NCBI GenBank assembly: GCA_025526915.1
Contig: JAHLKH010000064.1
Coordinates: 62,001-126,000 of the forward strand
DNA from: Entophlyctis helioformis
Taxonomy: Eukaryota; Chytridiomycota; Chytridiomycetes; Chytridiales; Chytriomycetaceae
DNA: 64,000 bases
Direction: 5' to 3'
Numbering within the stretch: the first letter of the stretch is position 1; every line of letters begins with the position of its first letter. The notes below the pieces were generated by a model, which was given only the letters and a program-made list of their open reading frames with translations, did not search any database and was not told the DNA's origin. A program made the position numbers and the translations under genes. Shown in pieces: positions 1 to 9,587 of this stretch.

Positions 1-1
1 A

Positions 2-1512
2 CAACCAACCGCCTCGCGCAGCAGCCCAGACTCTGCGCCGCTGCGTTGGGGACACTCGTGGTGGGACCGGCTGCCCGTCGAGCTCCGCGCCATGATTCTC
101 AACGCCATGCGTCCTCTGCGTCGCTTCCTCTGTGGCATGCTCGCCGCCAAGGCACCTGTCCGGATCCAGACAGCACGAGCCATCTGGCGCGATGCCTTCA
201 CGAGCGACTGGCCTGGCGACCTGGATCTGCTGCCAGCCATCGTGCTGGACAAGACAGACACGGCCCTCGTCTGCTCTCGCTCGCTCTACCACCGGCTGTG
301 TGCCGTCTTCCCCTCCAATGGGCCCGGCTGCTGCATCCGGCCCGAGTTCAACGAGTACAATGTCGGGAAAGCCAGAGACAATCGGCACTTCACCTGCGAC
401 GAGTGCTTGCACCACATCCCGATGCGCAATGGCTGGTTCGATCTTCTCGACTTTTCGCTCCCCATCGCCATGGGCTGGGCTGCCATGCGCTGCGGCTGCC
501 CTGAGCTGCTCCAGCATGTCGTCCAAGAGCATGGCATCGACGTCGCGCTGTACGATGAGCACCTTTACACGTCGGTGATGGACGTGGCTGCACTCGGTGG
601 ATCCATCAGCATCCTCGAGACGCTCCACAAAGCCGGCCGAGATGCGACCGGAATCATCAACACGGCTGCGCACAGCGGCCATCTCGGCGCTGTGATCTGG
701 GCTTATGAGCATGGAGACCCGACGGGCGGTTACACTGCGATCGCCAATGCGCTCTCGGCGGACATCTCGACATTGCCCAGTGGCTCCACAAGCACGACTA
801 TTACGTGACGTCCAGAGCATGCGATGCTGCTGCAGAGAACGGACACCTGCACATCATGGAGTGGTTTCATGCGAATGGACTCGACGGCTTCACCTCGGAT
901 GCGATGGACGATGCTGCTGCCGGCGGACACCTCGACGTGGTCAAGTGGTTCCATGCCAACAGCAGTGCCGGATGCACTAAGAACGCGAAGCGGTTCGCCA
1001 TTCGACGCGGTCATGATGACGTGGTCGTGTTTCTAGCATAGCATCGTCCTGAAGTCGCTTTGCTTGTCACGGATGCCCTCCTGGCTGTTGTCAAGGCAAA
1101 CAGTCCTTCAAGGGTCAAGCAGCTGTACACCACCAAGCCAGAGTCGTACACACAGGCAGCTTTTCGCGAGGCATGCAGGGAGGGACACGTGCGCATTGTG
1201 CGGTTCTTCCTGAAGCATGAACACGGCTTTGATGCAGACATGCTGCAGGCGGCGGCTGCCAAAGACCCATCTGTTGCTGGGATCATGATGGACAGCATGT
1301 CGCTGGACGCTGCACGCGCGATGCTCGAGGACGTGGCCGGCAAGGGCAAGGAATACGCCGCGACCAAGAGACGGCTCGAGACGCTTGTCAAGAGGCTGCT
1401 TGTCGCCCAGATCAGGGTCGGCATGTCCAAGCACAAGAGGGCACAAACTGACGTTGGTGTTCTGATTCGGCTGGTTGGGAGAGCAATCAACTGTCTCACT
1501 TTGAGAGTATGA
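2..1512 (+). pseudogene. F-box/ankyrin-like repeat protein, disrupted and 5'-truncated by window edge
   Basis: Paralogue of the intact gene at 7583-8878. The frame is open from base 2 and an F-box-like motif (WDRLPVELRAMIL) lies before the first ATG at 92, so the true start is probably outside the window. The alignment then runs FLCGML, an EYNV motif and ankyrin-like units with GHLDIAQWLH and GHLDVVKWFH. Two lesions are visible. Near 749 one base appears to be missing (GCG-CTC where GCGGCTC would keep frame), moving the reading from frame 2 to frame 1. At 1039-1041 an in-frame TAG interrupts the repeats, after which the same frame stays open to 1512 with repeat-like sequence (GHVRIVRFFL). No intron fits either site. 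It may be a true pseudogene. The frameshift alone could be a sequencing error, because similar one-base losses occur in essential genes nearby. Confidence 0.75.
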
Positions 1513-1754
1513 GGAGCCAAGAGATGCTCTCAAACCAGATCACTCTGCATGTAGCTTGGTGACAGCACGATATGCCCAAACACATCCGGCGTGACCATGC
1601 TTCTCAACCCATGAATGATGATCAAAAGTGAGCTGGGTAGTAAACTCGTATTGACGTTGCATGACATTGGACTAGTTGCCACACGGAAATCCTGTGCGAC
1701 TGCCAGACAGAATGCCATCCATCATGCTTGGGGGGAATGTGACACTCGTGGCGC

Positions 1755-3466
1755 TTAGTCCATGGCCATGGCACCAACGATAATGTCAATCTGGTGCAGA
1801 TGGTCAAGGGTGCGTGTCAGTACATCGGCAGCGTTGAATGAAGCCACGTACATGCCACGCAATAAAACGCACAAGATCGTTGGTGATGGAGGCCTGGCGG
1901 GAGCGGTTGTAGGTAAGAGTGAGCTTCTGGATCATCTCGCCGGCGTTCTTGGTGGCGTTCTCCATGGCAGCACGCTTGGCGCACATCTCCGAGGCGTAGC
2001 CCTCAGCAATGGCCCAGTAGAGGGTGTTGGCCAGGGTGAACTCCTCAAAGTTCTTGAGCACGTCGTCCTCCATCTCGTAGGCGGCGAGCTTGGCTGTGGA
2101 TCGAGCAGCGGGGTCCAAGGCCAAAACAAATCGAGGCAGTCGTGAAAAAACCAAACAACAGTCAGTACGGAGCGCGCGCGCAAGATCGGTGCACACTGGC
2201 AACACAGTGACGTACGAGCAGCAACAAGCGTCTTGTAGCTGGGACGGTAACGTTGCCGGCCTCGTAGGCAATGACGGACTTGAAGGTGTTGTAGATGATG
2301 GCAGCCGACGAGTACTCGGGTCTGCTGGTAAGGATGCCGTCACCAATGAGGGCAGCCTCAAGCCAGGTGGGCACGTTCTTGGCAACACCGTCAAAAGAGA
2401 TGGCGATGTTCTCACGGTAGTCGCGCTGGATCTGGGCCCTGGCCTTCTGGCCGAGAATGGCGCTGGAGGCGTTGGGGTTGGCAGCCAAGAAGCGCTTGGT
2501 GGCCTTGGACACGGACGAGTGGATACCACCGCAGAGACCACGGTCGGACGAGACCGTGACGACAAGCGAGTTGTCGTTGTGCACGGTCGAGACACCGGCG
2601 TGCTTGTGGAGCGAGGTGCCAGTCTGGCCGTAGATGCGGGCCTGCTCCATGGTCTTCTGAGCACGGGCGACCTTGGTCGAGGCAATCATCTTCATCGACT
2701 TGGTGATCTTGGCGATGTTCTGGATCGACTTGAGACGCATCGAGACTGTCACCAGCAGCAGCGGCACCAGAAGCAGCAGCAGCAGTACCAGAAGCAGCGT
2801 CAGCGTCGGCATCCACAGGGCGGTTTGGCAGCGGGCAGCGGGCAAATGAGGCAGAGGCGAGCCCCGCTCTGGCCTGCACTCCTGGCGCAGCGTCTGTGAG
2901 CTTGCAAGCATGCGTGCTGTTCAAGTGCAGAGCGTCGATGGCAGCCCAGCAGCCGAGGACAAGGCGGCCCACGACGCAGGCGGCCGGTTGCCATGGCAGT
3001 TGAATGTGCGGCTGTTGGCGACATGCGGCTCGAGAGCAAATAGTGCAGCTGGTTCGCTGGCTGGTTCGCTGACTGGTTCGCTGACTGGCTGCAGGTGCAG
3101 GTGCAGAGGGTTGTCGATGGCTGCTGGCGGTTGCAGGCAGTGGTGCAGCCGTGTGCGTCTGGCGTGTGGGCAGCCAGGCCGGGCAGCTGTTGTTGTTGGG
3201 CTGCAGCGGGCTGATCTCGGTCGACGATGATGACCAGACGCAAGCGCAGCAGCGGCCACAGGCGGCGTGGCAGGCGAGCACAGGAGCGCAGAGCGGGGGG
3301 CGGTCTCGAGCAGGCAGGGCAAGGCACAGCTAGGGCAGGGCACTACAGCTAGGGCAGGGCAGCACTTACTCTCCTTGAGCGTGGCCATGTTGCGGGCAGG
3401 CTGGAGGGCGGCAGCCACGGGCAGGGCGGCGGTCGCTGGGATCGAGCGGGCAGCAGCGAAAAACAT
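1755..3466 (-). CDS. ATP3: ATP synthase F1 subunit gamma, mitochondrial
   Basis: Central rotor stalk of mitochondrial F1Fo ATP synthase. Exons on the minus strand are 3370-3466, 2216-2745, 1873-2093 and 1755-1790. The first encodes a mitochondrial targeting peptide ending RNMATLKE. Family landmarks are RLKSIQNIAKITKSMKMI at the mature N-terminus, SSDRGLCGGIH, and the C-terminal AMENATKNAGEM...NRSRQASITNDLIDIIVGA that inserts in the alpha3beta3 barrel. Exon lengths sum to 884, one short of a codon multiple. Adding one C in the run at 2241-2243 gives VPSYKTLVAAPKLAAYE, matches the splice phases and yields 294 residues, the normal size. The break is therefore probably a consensus error. Intron 1 is unusually long (624 bp) and full of short GCTGACTGGTTC-like repeats. 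Confidence 0.93.
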
Positions 3467-4120
3467 CTTGGCGCAAGTGGAGTGAACCGCTGACAACGAA
3501 ATTCGTTGCTGGAAATATTCGAAATGCTCCAAAGGTTGGTTTGCAAAGTTGGGTTTGCAAGCGACAGTCACATCGCACGGCCCAAGAGTCCTCGGCAGTG
3601 CTGCCATAGATGCTGACAGAACCTGCCGTGTCGCTGTGCCGCACATTGGTGCGAAGGCAGAGACGACGCTCTTGGGCAGACGCTTGTGCATGGTCGCGCA
3701 TTTGATGCGGGTCTGCTTGCCATGGCCATGAGTGGTGCAATCGCCGAGATGCTGCTGAACAGCCTCGCCGACAGGCGTGCTGCACAGCTGCTGCGCGTTG
3801 CTATGGCCAACGGAACGCTGCAAGGCCGCTGCACGGCTTGCGGCAGTCATCCGGGCGATTCATCAAGCAGGCTTGATGCACCATGCGTCACAGCAGTTGG
3901 AAAGCACAACAACGTTGGATTGGGTGTATCCAGGCATGTTGTTACGCAGCATTGGCCATCCTATGTGGCTTGGTGGCGGTAAGCTGTCGTCGCAGCTGCG
4001 TGCCAGAAGAGCGCGAAGGACGCGACGAGAGCAACAACGAGAGCAGCGACGATGAAATATGCATTCTTCATTTCGAGACAAAGACAATCGACCATTACTG
4101 TGTGTGGGGGGCCGTCACGT
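3467..4120. other. Intergenic: ATP3 upstream region and HSP70 3' flank
   Basis: No gene can be supported here with confidence. The right part is the 3' flank of HSP70 and the left part the promoter side of ATP3. One minus-strand reading frame at 3961-4071 would encode a 36-residue peptide whose residues 5-24 are strongly hydrophobic (FIVAALVVALVASFALF), like a signal or single membrane segment. No continuation exon was found, so it is noted but not called as a gene. Confidence 0.5.
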
Positions 4121-5606
4121 TTAGTCGACCTCCTCAACAGTGGGGCCGGCATCGCCGCCAGCACCGGGGAAGCCGCCGGGGGCAGCACCGCCGGGGAAGC
4201 CACCAGCAGCGCCGGGGGCACCGCCAGCAGAGTAGAGCTTCATCATGATCGGGTTGGCAATCTTCTCGAGCTCCTTCTGGTGGTGCTCGTACTCCTCCTT
4301 GGCAGCCTCGTGGTTGCGGTCGAGCCACTTGATGGCCTCGTCAATGGCAGACTCGAGCTTGGTCTTGTCGGCAGCCTCAAGCTTGCCGCCAACCTTGTCG
4401 TCCTGGAGGGTGTTGCGGAGGTTGTAAGCGTACGACTCGAGGCCGTTCTTGGCCTGGACGCGCTCAGCAGCGGCCTCGTCCTCAGCCTTGAACTTCTCAG
4501 CCTCAGACACCATGCGCTCAATGTCCTCCTTGGAAAGGCGGCCCTTGTCGTTGGTGATGGTGATCTTGTTGGAGCGGCCGGTGGTCTTGTCGACGGCAGA
4601 GACGTTGAGGATACCGTTGGCATCGACATCGAAGGCAACCTCGATCTGGGGAACACCGCGGGGCGCGGGGGGGATGCCCGAGAGCTCGAACTTGCCGAGG
4701 AGGTTGTTGTCCTTGGTCAGGGGACGCTCACCCTCGTAGACCTGGATGAGCACACCGGGCTGGTTGTCGGCGTAGGTGGAGAAGATCTCCGACTTCTTGG
4801 TGGGGACGGTGGTGTTGCGCTTGATGAGAGCAGTCATGACACCGCCGGCGGTCTCGATACCGAGCGACAGGGGGGCAACGTCGAGGAGGAGGAGGTCCTG
4901 GGTCTTCTCGGACGTGTCACCGGTGAGAATGGCAGCCTGGACGGCGGCACCGTAGGCAACAGCCTCGTCGGGGTTGATCGACTTGTTGGGCTCCTTGCCG
5001 TTGAAGAAGTCCGAGACGAGCTTCTGGACCTTGGGGATACGGGTGGAACCGCCGACAAGGACAATCTCGTGGACAGACGACTTGTCGATCTTGGAGTCGC
5101 GGAGGACCTTCTCGACGGGGTCGAGGGTGCCGCGGAAGAGGTCGGCACAGAGCTCCTCGAAACGGGCACGGGTGATCGAGGTGTAGAAGTCAACACCCTC
5201 GTAGAGAGAGTCGATCTCGATCGAGGTCTGGGCGGCAGACGACAGAGTGCGCTTTGCACGCTCGCAAGCGGTGCGGAGACGACGGAGGGCACGGGGGTTG
5301 CCAGAGAGGTCCTTCTTGTTCTTGCGCTTGAACTCGTCGACAAAGTGCGAGACGAGACGGTTGTCAAAGTCCTCACCACCAAGGTGGGTGTCACCGGCGG
5401 TGGCCTTGACCTCGAAGATACCGTCCTCGATGGTCAGGAGCGACACATCGAAGGTACCACCACCGAGATCGAAGATGAGAACGTTGCGCTCGCCAGCGAC
5501 CTTCTTGTCGAGGCCGTAGGCGATGGCGGCAGCGGTGGGCTCGTTGATGATGCGGAGCACGTTGAGGCCAGAGATGACACCGGCGTCCTTGGTAGCCTGG
5601 CGCTGG

Positions 5607-5643
<37 letters not shown>

Positions 5644-6656
5644 CCTTGACGGTGGTGCCGAGGTAGCCCTCGCAGTCTCCTTCATCTTGAGGAGGATCAT
5701 GGACGAGATCTCCTCGGGGGTGAAGGTCTTGGTCTCGCCCTTGAACTCGACCTGGACCTTGGGCTTGCCGTCGGCGTCAATGACCTTGAACGGCCAGTGC
5801 TTCATGTCGACTGGACCTCGGCGTCCTGGAAACGACGGCCGATCAGGCGCTTGGCGTCGAAGATGGTGTTGATGGGGTTCATGGCGACCTGGTTCTTGGC
5901 GGCATCACCGATCAGACGCTCAGAGTCGGAGAAACCGACGTACGAGGGGGTGGTGCGGTTGCCCTGGTCGTTGGCGATAATCTCAACGCGGTCGTTCTGC
6001 CAGACGGCGACACACCTGCAGCGATGCGTTGGCAGCACGTCAGAATGTGCAGGAAGCGCGCGGAACAAAGCGGAACAGACAGGAAGAAAAAAGTCAGCAC
6101 GAGACAGGCGGCAGAGCTGTGCGGGCAAAGGCGACGGGGGAGAGGGCAGAGGGTTGTGGTACGGTGTGTGTGTGTGTGTCTGCTGTCGCAATGCAGCAGG
6201 AGGGGCAGCCAGTGGCAAGCAAGCGCAGCCAGGCAGGCAGGCAGCCAGGTTGTTGGCCAGCAACTGCGTGCAAGCGACAGCGATGGCAGCCCGAGATCAC
6301 CGAAGCAGGCGGCACAGAGAGCAGCAGGCAGGCGGCAGGCAGCCGACGGACCGGAACAGGTGTGCGACGCACACGGTGTCTCACGGCGTCTCACGGTGCG
6401 TTGCTGCAGCCAGCCAGCCAGCCAGCCAGCCCACAGCGCACGCAGGCCACAGCGCACGCAGAGCACGCAGGCCACAGCGACACCGGCTGCATGAGACATG
6501 CGACACGAGACGGTCCCGCAGCTCCAGACACACGCACACGCAGCAGACACACACACACACAGGGGGACAGGCAGGCAGGACAGCGCACAACAGCGCACAT
6601 TCGGGGCAGACTTACGAGTACGTGGTGCCCAGATCAATACCAACAGCCTTTGACAT
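4121..6656 (-). CDS. SSA1: Cytosolic heat shock protein 70 (Ssa type)
   Basis: ATP-dependent chaperone of the cytosol and nucleus. Exon 1 (6616-6656) encodes [14 protein letters not shown]; exon 2 (4121-6015) follows a 600-bp intron. The Hsp70 landmarks are present: [33 protein letters not shown] and [18 protein letters not shown]. The C-terminus GPTVEEVD carries the EEVD that docks TPR co-chaperones and marks the cytosolic class. The two exons total 1936 bases. The frame breaks twice, near 5808 (EVQS-DMKHWPF, G missing) and near 5671 (KETA-EGYLGTT, C missing). Restoring these gives 645 residues, the normal Hsp70 length. In a gene this conserved the breaks are more likely base-calling errors than decay. 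The upstream heat shock element supports stress induction. Confidence 0.95.
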
Positions 6657-6754
6657 CTGTGAGTTTTGGAGTGTGGGTGAACCCGCCGCCCGCCAGCAAC
6701 ACTTTAAATGCCCGCCCCCCCGTCGCCCTGCAAGAAAAAAAAATTTGCCAGACG

Positions 6755-6771
6755 TTCTCGAAGGTTCTGAA
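6755..6771. promoter_or_regulatory. Heat shock element (HSF binding site)
   Basis: The sequence TTCTCGAAGGTTCTGAA contains three perfectly phased inverted units, TTC-nn-GAA-nn-TTC, followed by a fourth GAA with one-base spacing. This is the canonical trimeric HSF1 site. It sits about 100 bp upstream of the HSP70 start codon, with a TTTAAA element between. Confidence 0.75.
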
Positions 6772-6780
6772 CGACACGGC

Positions 6781-6840
6781 ACGGCTCGGGACGACATGGA
6801 ACGGCACGGCACAGCTCGGGACGACATGGAACGGTACGGC
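6781..6840. repeat. 30-bp direct tandem repeat, two copies
   Basis: Bases 6781-6810 and 6811-6840 are the same 30-bp unit (core CTCGGGACGACATGGAACGG) with two mismatches. A degenerate partial copy precedes them. The array lies inside the HSP70/arsenate reductase intergenic region. Confidence 0.8.
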
Positions 6841-7049
6841 AGGCCGTCTGCCAGCCCAGATGCAGGCAGCATGTGCACCAGGGGCAACTGACGATCGGGC
6901 GGCAAGCGGCCCAGTCGAGGTCGGCCAATCAGCGACGATCCTCAGCCACGTGCGTGTCTGTATCTGGGGTGACTCGCCTGCTGAGGTTTCTTGAGCACTT
7001 CTCGAGTACCCCTTAGTACTTCTCCACTTCCTCCACTCCTCCAACGCCA

Positions 7050-7472
7050 ATGGCCATCAAGGTTCTCTTCCTGTGCACGCACAACTCTGCCCGCAGCCAG
7101 CTCGCCGAGGGCCTGCTGCGCTCGCTCGGCGGCAGCGACTTTGAGGCCTTCTCGGCCGGCACCGAGCAGACGCACGTCCGCCCGCTGGCCATCAAGTCCA
7201 TGGCCGAGATCGGCATCGACATCTCCGCCCACGAGTCCAAGGTGCTCGACGTCTTCCTCGACAAGGACATCGACGTGGTCATCACCGTCTGCGACTCGGC
7301 CAACGACACCTGCCCCGTGTTCCCGCGCGCCGCCCGCCGCCTGCACTGGAGCTTCCCCGACCCGTCCAAGGCCCAGGGCTCCGAGGAGGAGCAGCTGGCC
7401 GTCTACCGCACCGTGCGCGATGCCATCCGCGCACGTATCGAGAACGAGCTGATTGCGCCTGCCCGCCAGTAG
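7050..7472 (+). CDS. arsC: Arsenate reductase, thioredoxin-coupled ArsC type (low-MW tyrosine phosphatase fold)
   Basis: Predicted to reduce arsenate to arsenite in the cytosol. Single exon, 140 residues, the usual length for this family. The phosphatase-like P-loop CTHNSARS (Cys9-x5-Arg15) is at the N-terminus and a WSFPDPS acid loop at about 100-106. A redox pair lies at Cys81 and Cys88 (CDSANDTC). The three-cysteine spacing 9/81/88 mirrors Cys10/82/89 of staphylococcal pI258 ArsC, which pass electrons to thioredoxin. Yeast Acr2 instead belongs to the Cdc25/rhodanese fold, so this looks like a gene acquired from bacteria. There is no intron, in contrast to most neighbours. No arsenite efflux gene is adjacent. 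An AATAAA at 7537-7542 could serve as its polyadenylation signal. Confidence 0.9.
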   Translation: MAIKVLFLCTHNSARSQLAEGLLRSLGGSDFEAFSAGTEQTHVRPLAIKSMAEIGIDISAHESKVLDVFLDKDIDVVITVCDSANDTCPVFPRAARRLHWSFPDPSKAQGSEEEQLAVYRTVRDAIRARIENELIAPARQ

Positions 7473-7536
7473 ACAGCCCCCGGCTCTCGTACCGTTACCG
7501 ACCATCGTCGACGATTGTCGACCACCATCGGCCAGC

Positions 7537-7542
7537 AATAAA
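7537..7542 (+). terminator. Candidate polyadenylation signal AATAAA
   Basis: A canonical AATAAA lies 65 bp after the arsenate reductase stop codon and 40 bp before the next gene. Only position and motif support it. Confidence 0.4.
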
Positions 7543-7582
7543 ATTTTCAACCTAAACAACTTGGCCCACAACAACTTCTTGC

Positions 7583-8878
7583 ATGATGGACAGCTGGCAG
7601 CAGGACAGTCTCTGGGACACACTGCCGCTGGAGATGCGGCGGCACATCCTCAGCTTCGCCGGGCCCCTCACCCGCTTCCTGTGCGGCATGCTCGGCCCGC
7701 CAGAGAGCCTCGACGCCAAGACCGTGACGGCGCTGTGGCGAGACGCCATGGCCATCGACTGGCAGGGCGACCTGGCGGCGCTGCCCGACACCCGCCTCGA
7801 CTTCTACTCGCTGGTCGGCGTGCGCTCCCGTCCGTTCTACGAGCGGCTGTGCGCTCGCTTCCCCAAGCAGGACTGCCGGACCATCAACGCCCGCTGCGAT
7901 GCCATGTGGAACGAGTACAACATCCACAGAGCCGAGTACGTCATTGGCGACGGCCGGGTGCTGTTCCAGCTGCGGCACGCTCCAATGCGGCAGTGCTGGC
8001 TCGAGCTGCTGGACCTGTCGTTCCCGATTGCGCTTGGCTGGTACGCTCTGCAGTTTGGGCACGTCGACCTGCTGCGGCGCCTTGCCTCTGAGCTGCAGCT
8101 CATCGACCTCGCTCGCTTCGGCCGTGTGGTGATCGATCCCATCGGCGTCGACTTCCAGGCGATGGACTGCGCGGCCGCGGACGGCCACAAGGACATGGTC
8201 ATCATGCTGCACGAGGCTGGCAATACGTCGTGCACGGTCAGAGCGATGAACGATGCTGCGGCGTTTGGCTCCCTTGAAACAGTCCAGTGGCTGCATGCCC
8301 ATCGGTCGGAAGGATGCACCACTGCTGCCATGGACACGGCGGCAGGGAACGGGCATCTCGACGTGGTGCAGTGGCTGCATGCCAACAGGACCGAGGGATG
8401 CACCAAGGCTGCCATGGACAGGGCCGCCAAAGAGGGCCATCTCAGCATCGTTCGCTTTTTGCACGAGAACAGGTCAGAGGGATGCACCACGTACGCGATG
8501 GACAAGGCCGCCGCGTATGGCCATCTCGATGTGCTGCAGTTTCTCGTTCGCCACAGATCCGAAGGCTGCACGGACGAGGCGCTGACTTGGGCGATGCTCA
8601 ACGGCCACACGAGCACGGTCGCGTTCCTTGTCGAGTCGTGCGGCCAGACGCCATCCAAGGACGGCTTCATTGCTGTGGCCAAGACAGGCAACAAGGACGT
8701 TGTCCAGTGTCTGATGCTGCTGACGCCGCCGGACGTGCTGACTCCCGACTGGATCGTTGAAGCGCTTGCTGCCATCGCAGACCGCGAATCGTGTCTTGCG
8801 CTGGCCCTCTACCTGGCCGACCACATCTCTGCTCATCCGCCCCTCTTGGCTGCCTGGAACACCCGCTTTCCCCAATAG
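7583..8878 (+). CDS. F-box-like/ankyrin-like repeat protein
   Basis: Intact paralogue of the broken gene at the left edge: 431 residues, one exon. An F-box-like N-terminus (LWDTLPLEMRRHILSFAG) is followed by a conserved linker with FLCGML and WNEYNIHRAEY. From about residue 190 there are ankyrin-like units of 28 residues, shorter than the canonical 33, with the consensus GHLDVVQWLHANRSEGCT then AMD. In this family the F-box end would bind Skp1 of an SCF ubiquitin ligase while the repeats select targets. That role is inferred from architecture only. Similar EGCT-type repeats are abundant in chytrids and oomycetes. Confidence 0.9.
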   Translation: MMDSWQQDSLWDTLPLEMRRHILSFAGPLTRFLCGMLGPPESLDAKTVTALWRDAMAIDWQGDLAALPDTRLDFYSLVGVRSRPFYERLCARFPKQDCRTINARCDAMWNEYNIHRAEYVIGDGRVLFQLRHAPMRQCWLELLDLSFPIALGWYALQFGHVDLLRRLASELQLIDLARFGRVVIDPIGVDFQAMDCAAADGHKDMVIMLHEAGNTSCTVRAMNDAAAFGSLETVQWLHAHRSEGCTTAAMDTAAGNGHLDVVQWLHANRTEGCTKAAMDRAAKEGHLSIVRFLHENRSEGCTTYAMDKAAAYGHLDVLQFLVRHRSEGCTDEALTWAMLNGHTSTVAFLVESCGQTPSKDGFIAVAKTGNKDVVQCLMLLTPPDVLTPDWIVEALAAIADRESCLALALYLADHISAHPPLLAAWNTRFPQ

Positions 8879-9355
8879 ATCTGTGTGTGTTTGGCCTTGA
8901 CTTTCCCATCGTGTTCTCTGCCTGGGATGATCTTTAGCCGAGCAGCAGCGTTCCAAGGAGCAGCACGGTCTGCAAGAGCAGCAGCACCGTCGGCAGGAGC
9001 CGCCAGAGCAGCAGGCACAGGCGCAGGCGCATTCAGAGCAACACCGGCATCGTCCGCATCTGCATCTGCATCCGCCCCGCCCAGACACCGCACCAACGCC
9101 TTCTTCAGCTCAGCGTCGGCGTCGGCGTCGTCCACAGGCCCTGATCACACGGTCAGTCGGCCGTCGCACACTGCATGCACACATACATACATGCATGCAT
9201 GCCTGCTGGCTGGTTGGCCGACATGGACTGACAGACAGCCACGCACAGAACTTCTCAAGCGCAGGATGGTCCAAGCCGTCAGCAGCGCCAAGGATAGGCG
9301 TTGCAGAGACGTCGCTGCGGTTGAAGCCAGCGTCGCCCATGTCGCTGTTCAACAT
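8833..9355 (-). CDS. Small hypothetical protein (two exons, acidic/Ala-rich)
   Basis: Not recognised. Exons 9247-9355 and 8833-9140 are separated by a 106-bp intron with a GTGCGT donor and a GATCAG acceptor. The phases agree and give 138 residues. The N-terminal part (TPILGAADGLDHPALEKF) runs into WPVDDADADAELKKALVRCLGG and then a low-complexity Ala/Asp stretch and a basic tail. An upstream in-frame ATG at 9442 is an alternative start. The 3' end overlaps the ankyrin gene on the other strand by 46 bp, which is unusual, so the last exon may be shorter in reality. Confidence 0.4.
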
Positions 9356-9587
9356 GGCGGCGTGCGGCGTGCGTGATGGCCTGCTTGCCGGCACGATTGG
9401 CGGCGACGACGACGATGCATAATGAACGCCTTCTTGCCGCATGCACGGACCCCACACACGGACCCACGCACGGATGCTCTGGAAGCAGCAGCTGCAGATG
9501 CACAGGGATGGGATGCGGTATTCATTCGACCGCGCTGCCCCCAGCACACGTACACATGGCTCAAATGCCAGACGCATATCATCGGCG

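Larger units (their letters stand above)
6657..7049. promoter_or_regulatory. Divergent promoter shared by HSP70 and arsenate reductase
   Basis: The 393 bp between two divergently oriented start codons. On the HSP70 side a TTTAAA element lies at 6703-6708, about 50 bp before the HSP70 ATG, and a heat shock element lies another 50 bp upstream. Toward the arsenate reductase the region holds a 30-bp tandem repeat (6781-6840) and then unique sequence. No coding sequence is apparent. Shared heat or metal control of both genes is an inference. Confidence 0.7.

Noticed and set aside
1060..1512. Independent small gene downstream of the broken ankyrin gene
   Set aside because: It has no ATG start, is in the same frame as the preceding ankyrin units and continues the repeats, so it is the 3' part of the same gene.
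4052..5872. 606-residue plus-strand reading frame
   Set aside because: It is the mirror of the HSP70 coding strand; codon bias in GC-rich genes keeps the antisense frame open. The minus strand has full Hsp70 homology.
9147..9205. CATGCATG run as a possible regulatory palindrome
   Set aside because: It is a short microsatellite within the intron of a weakly supported gene.
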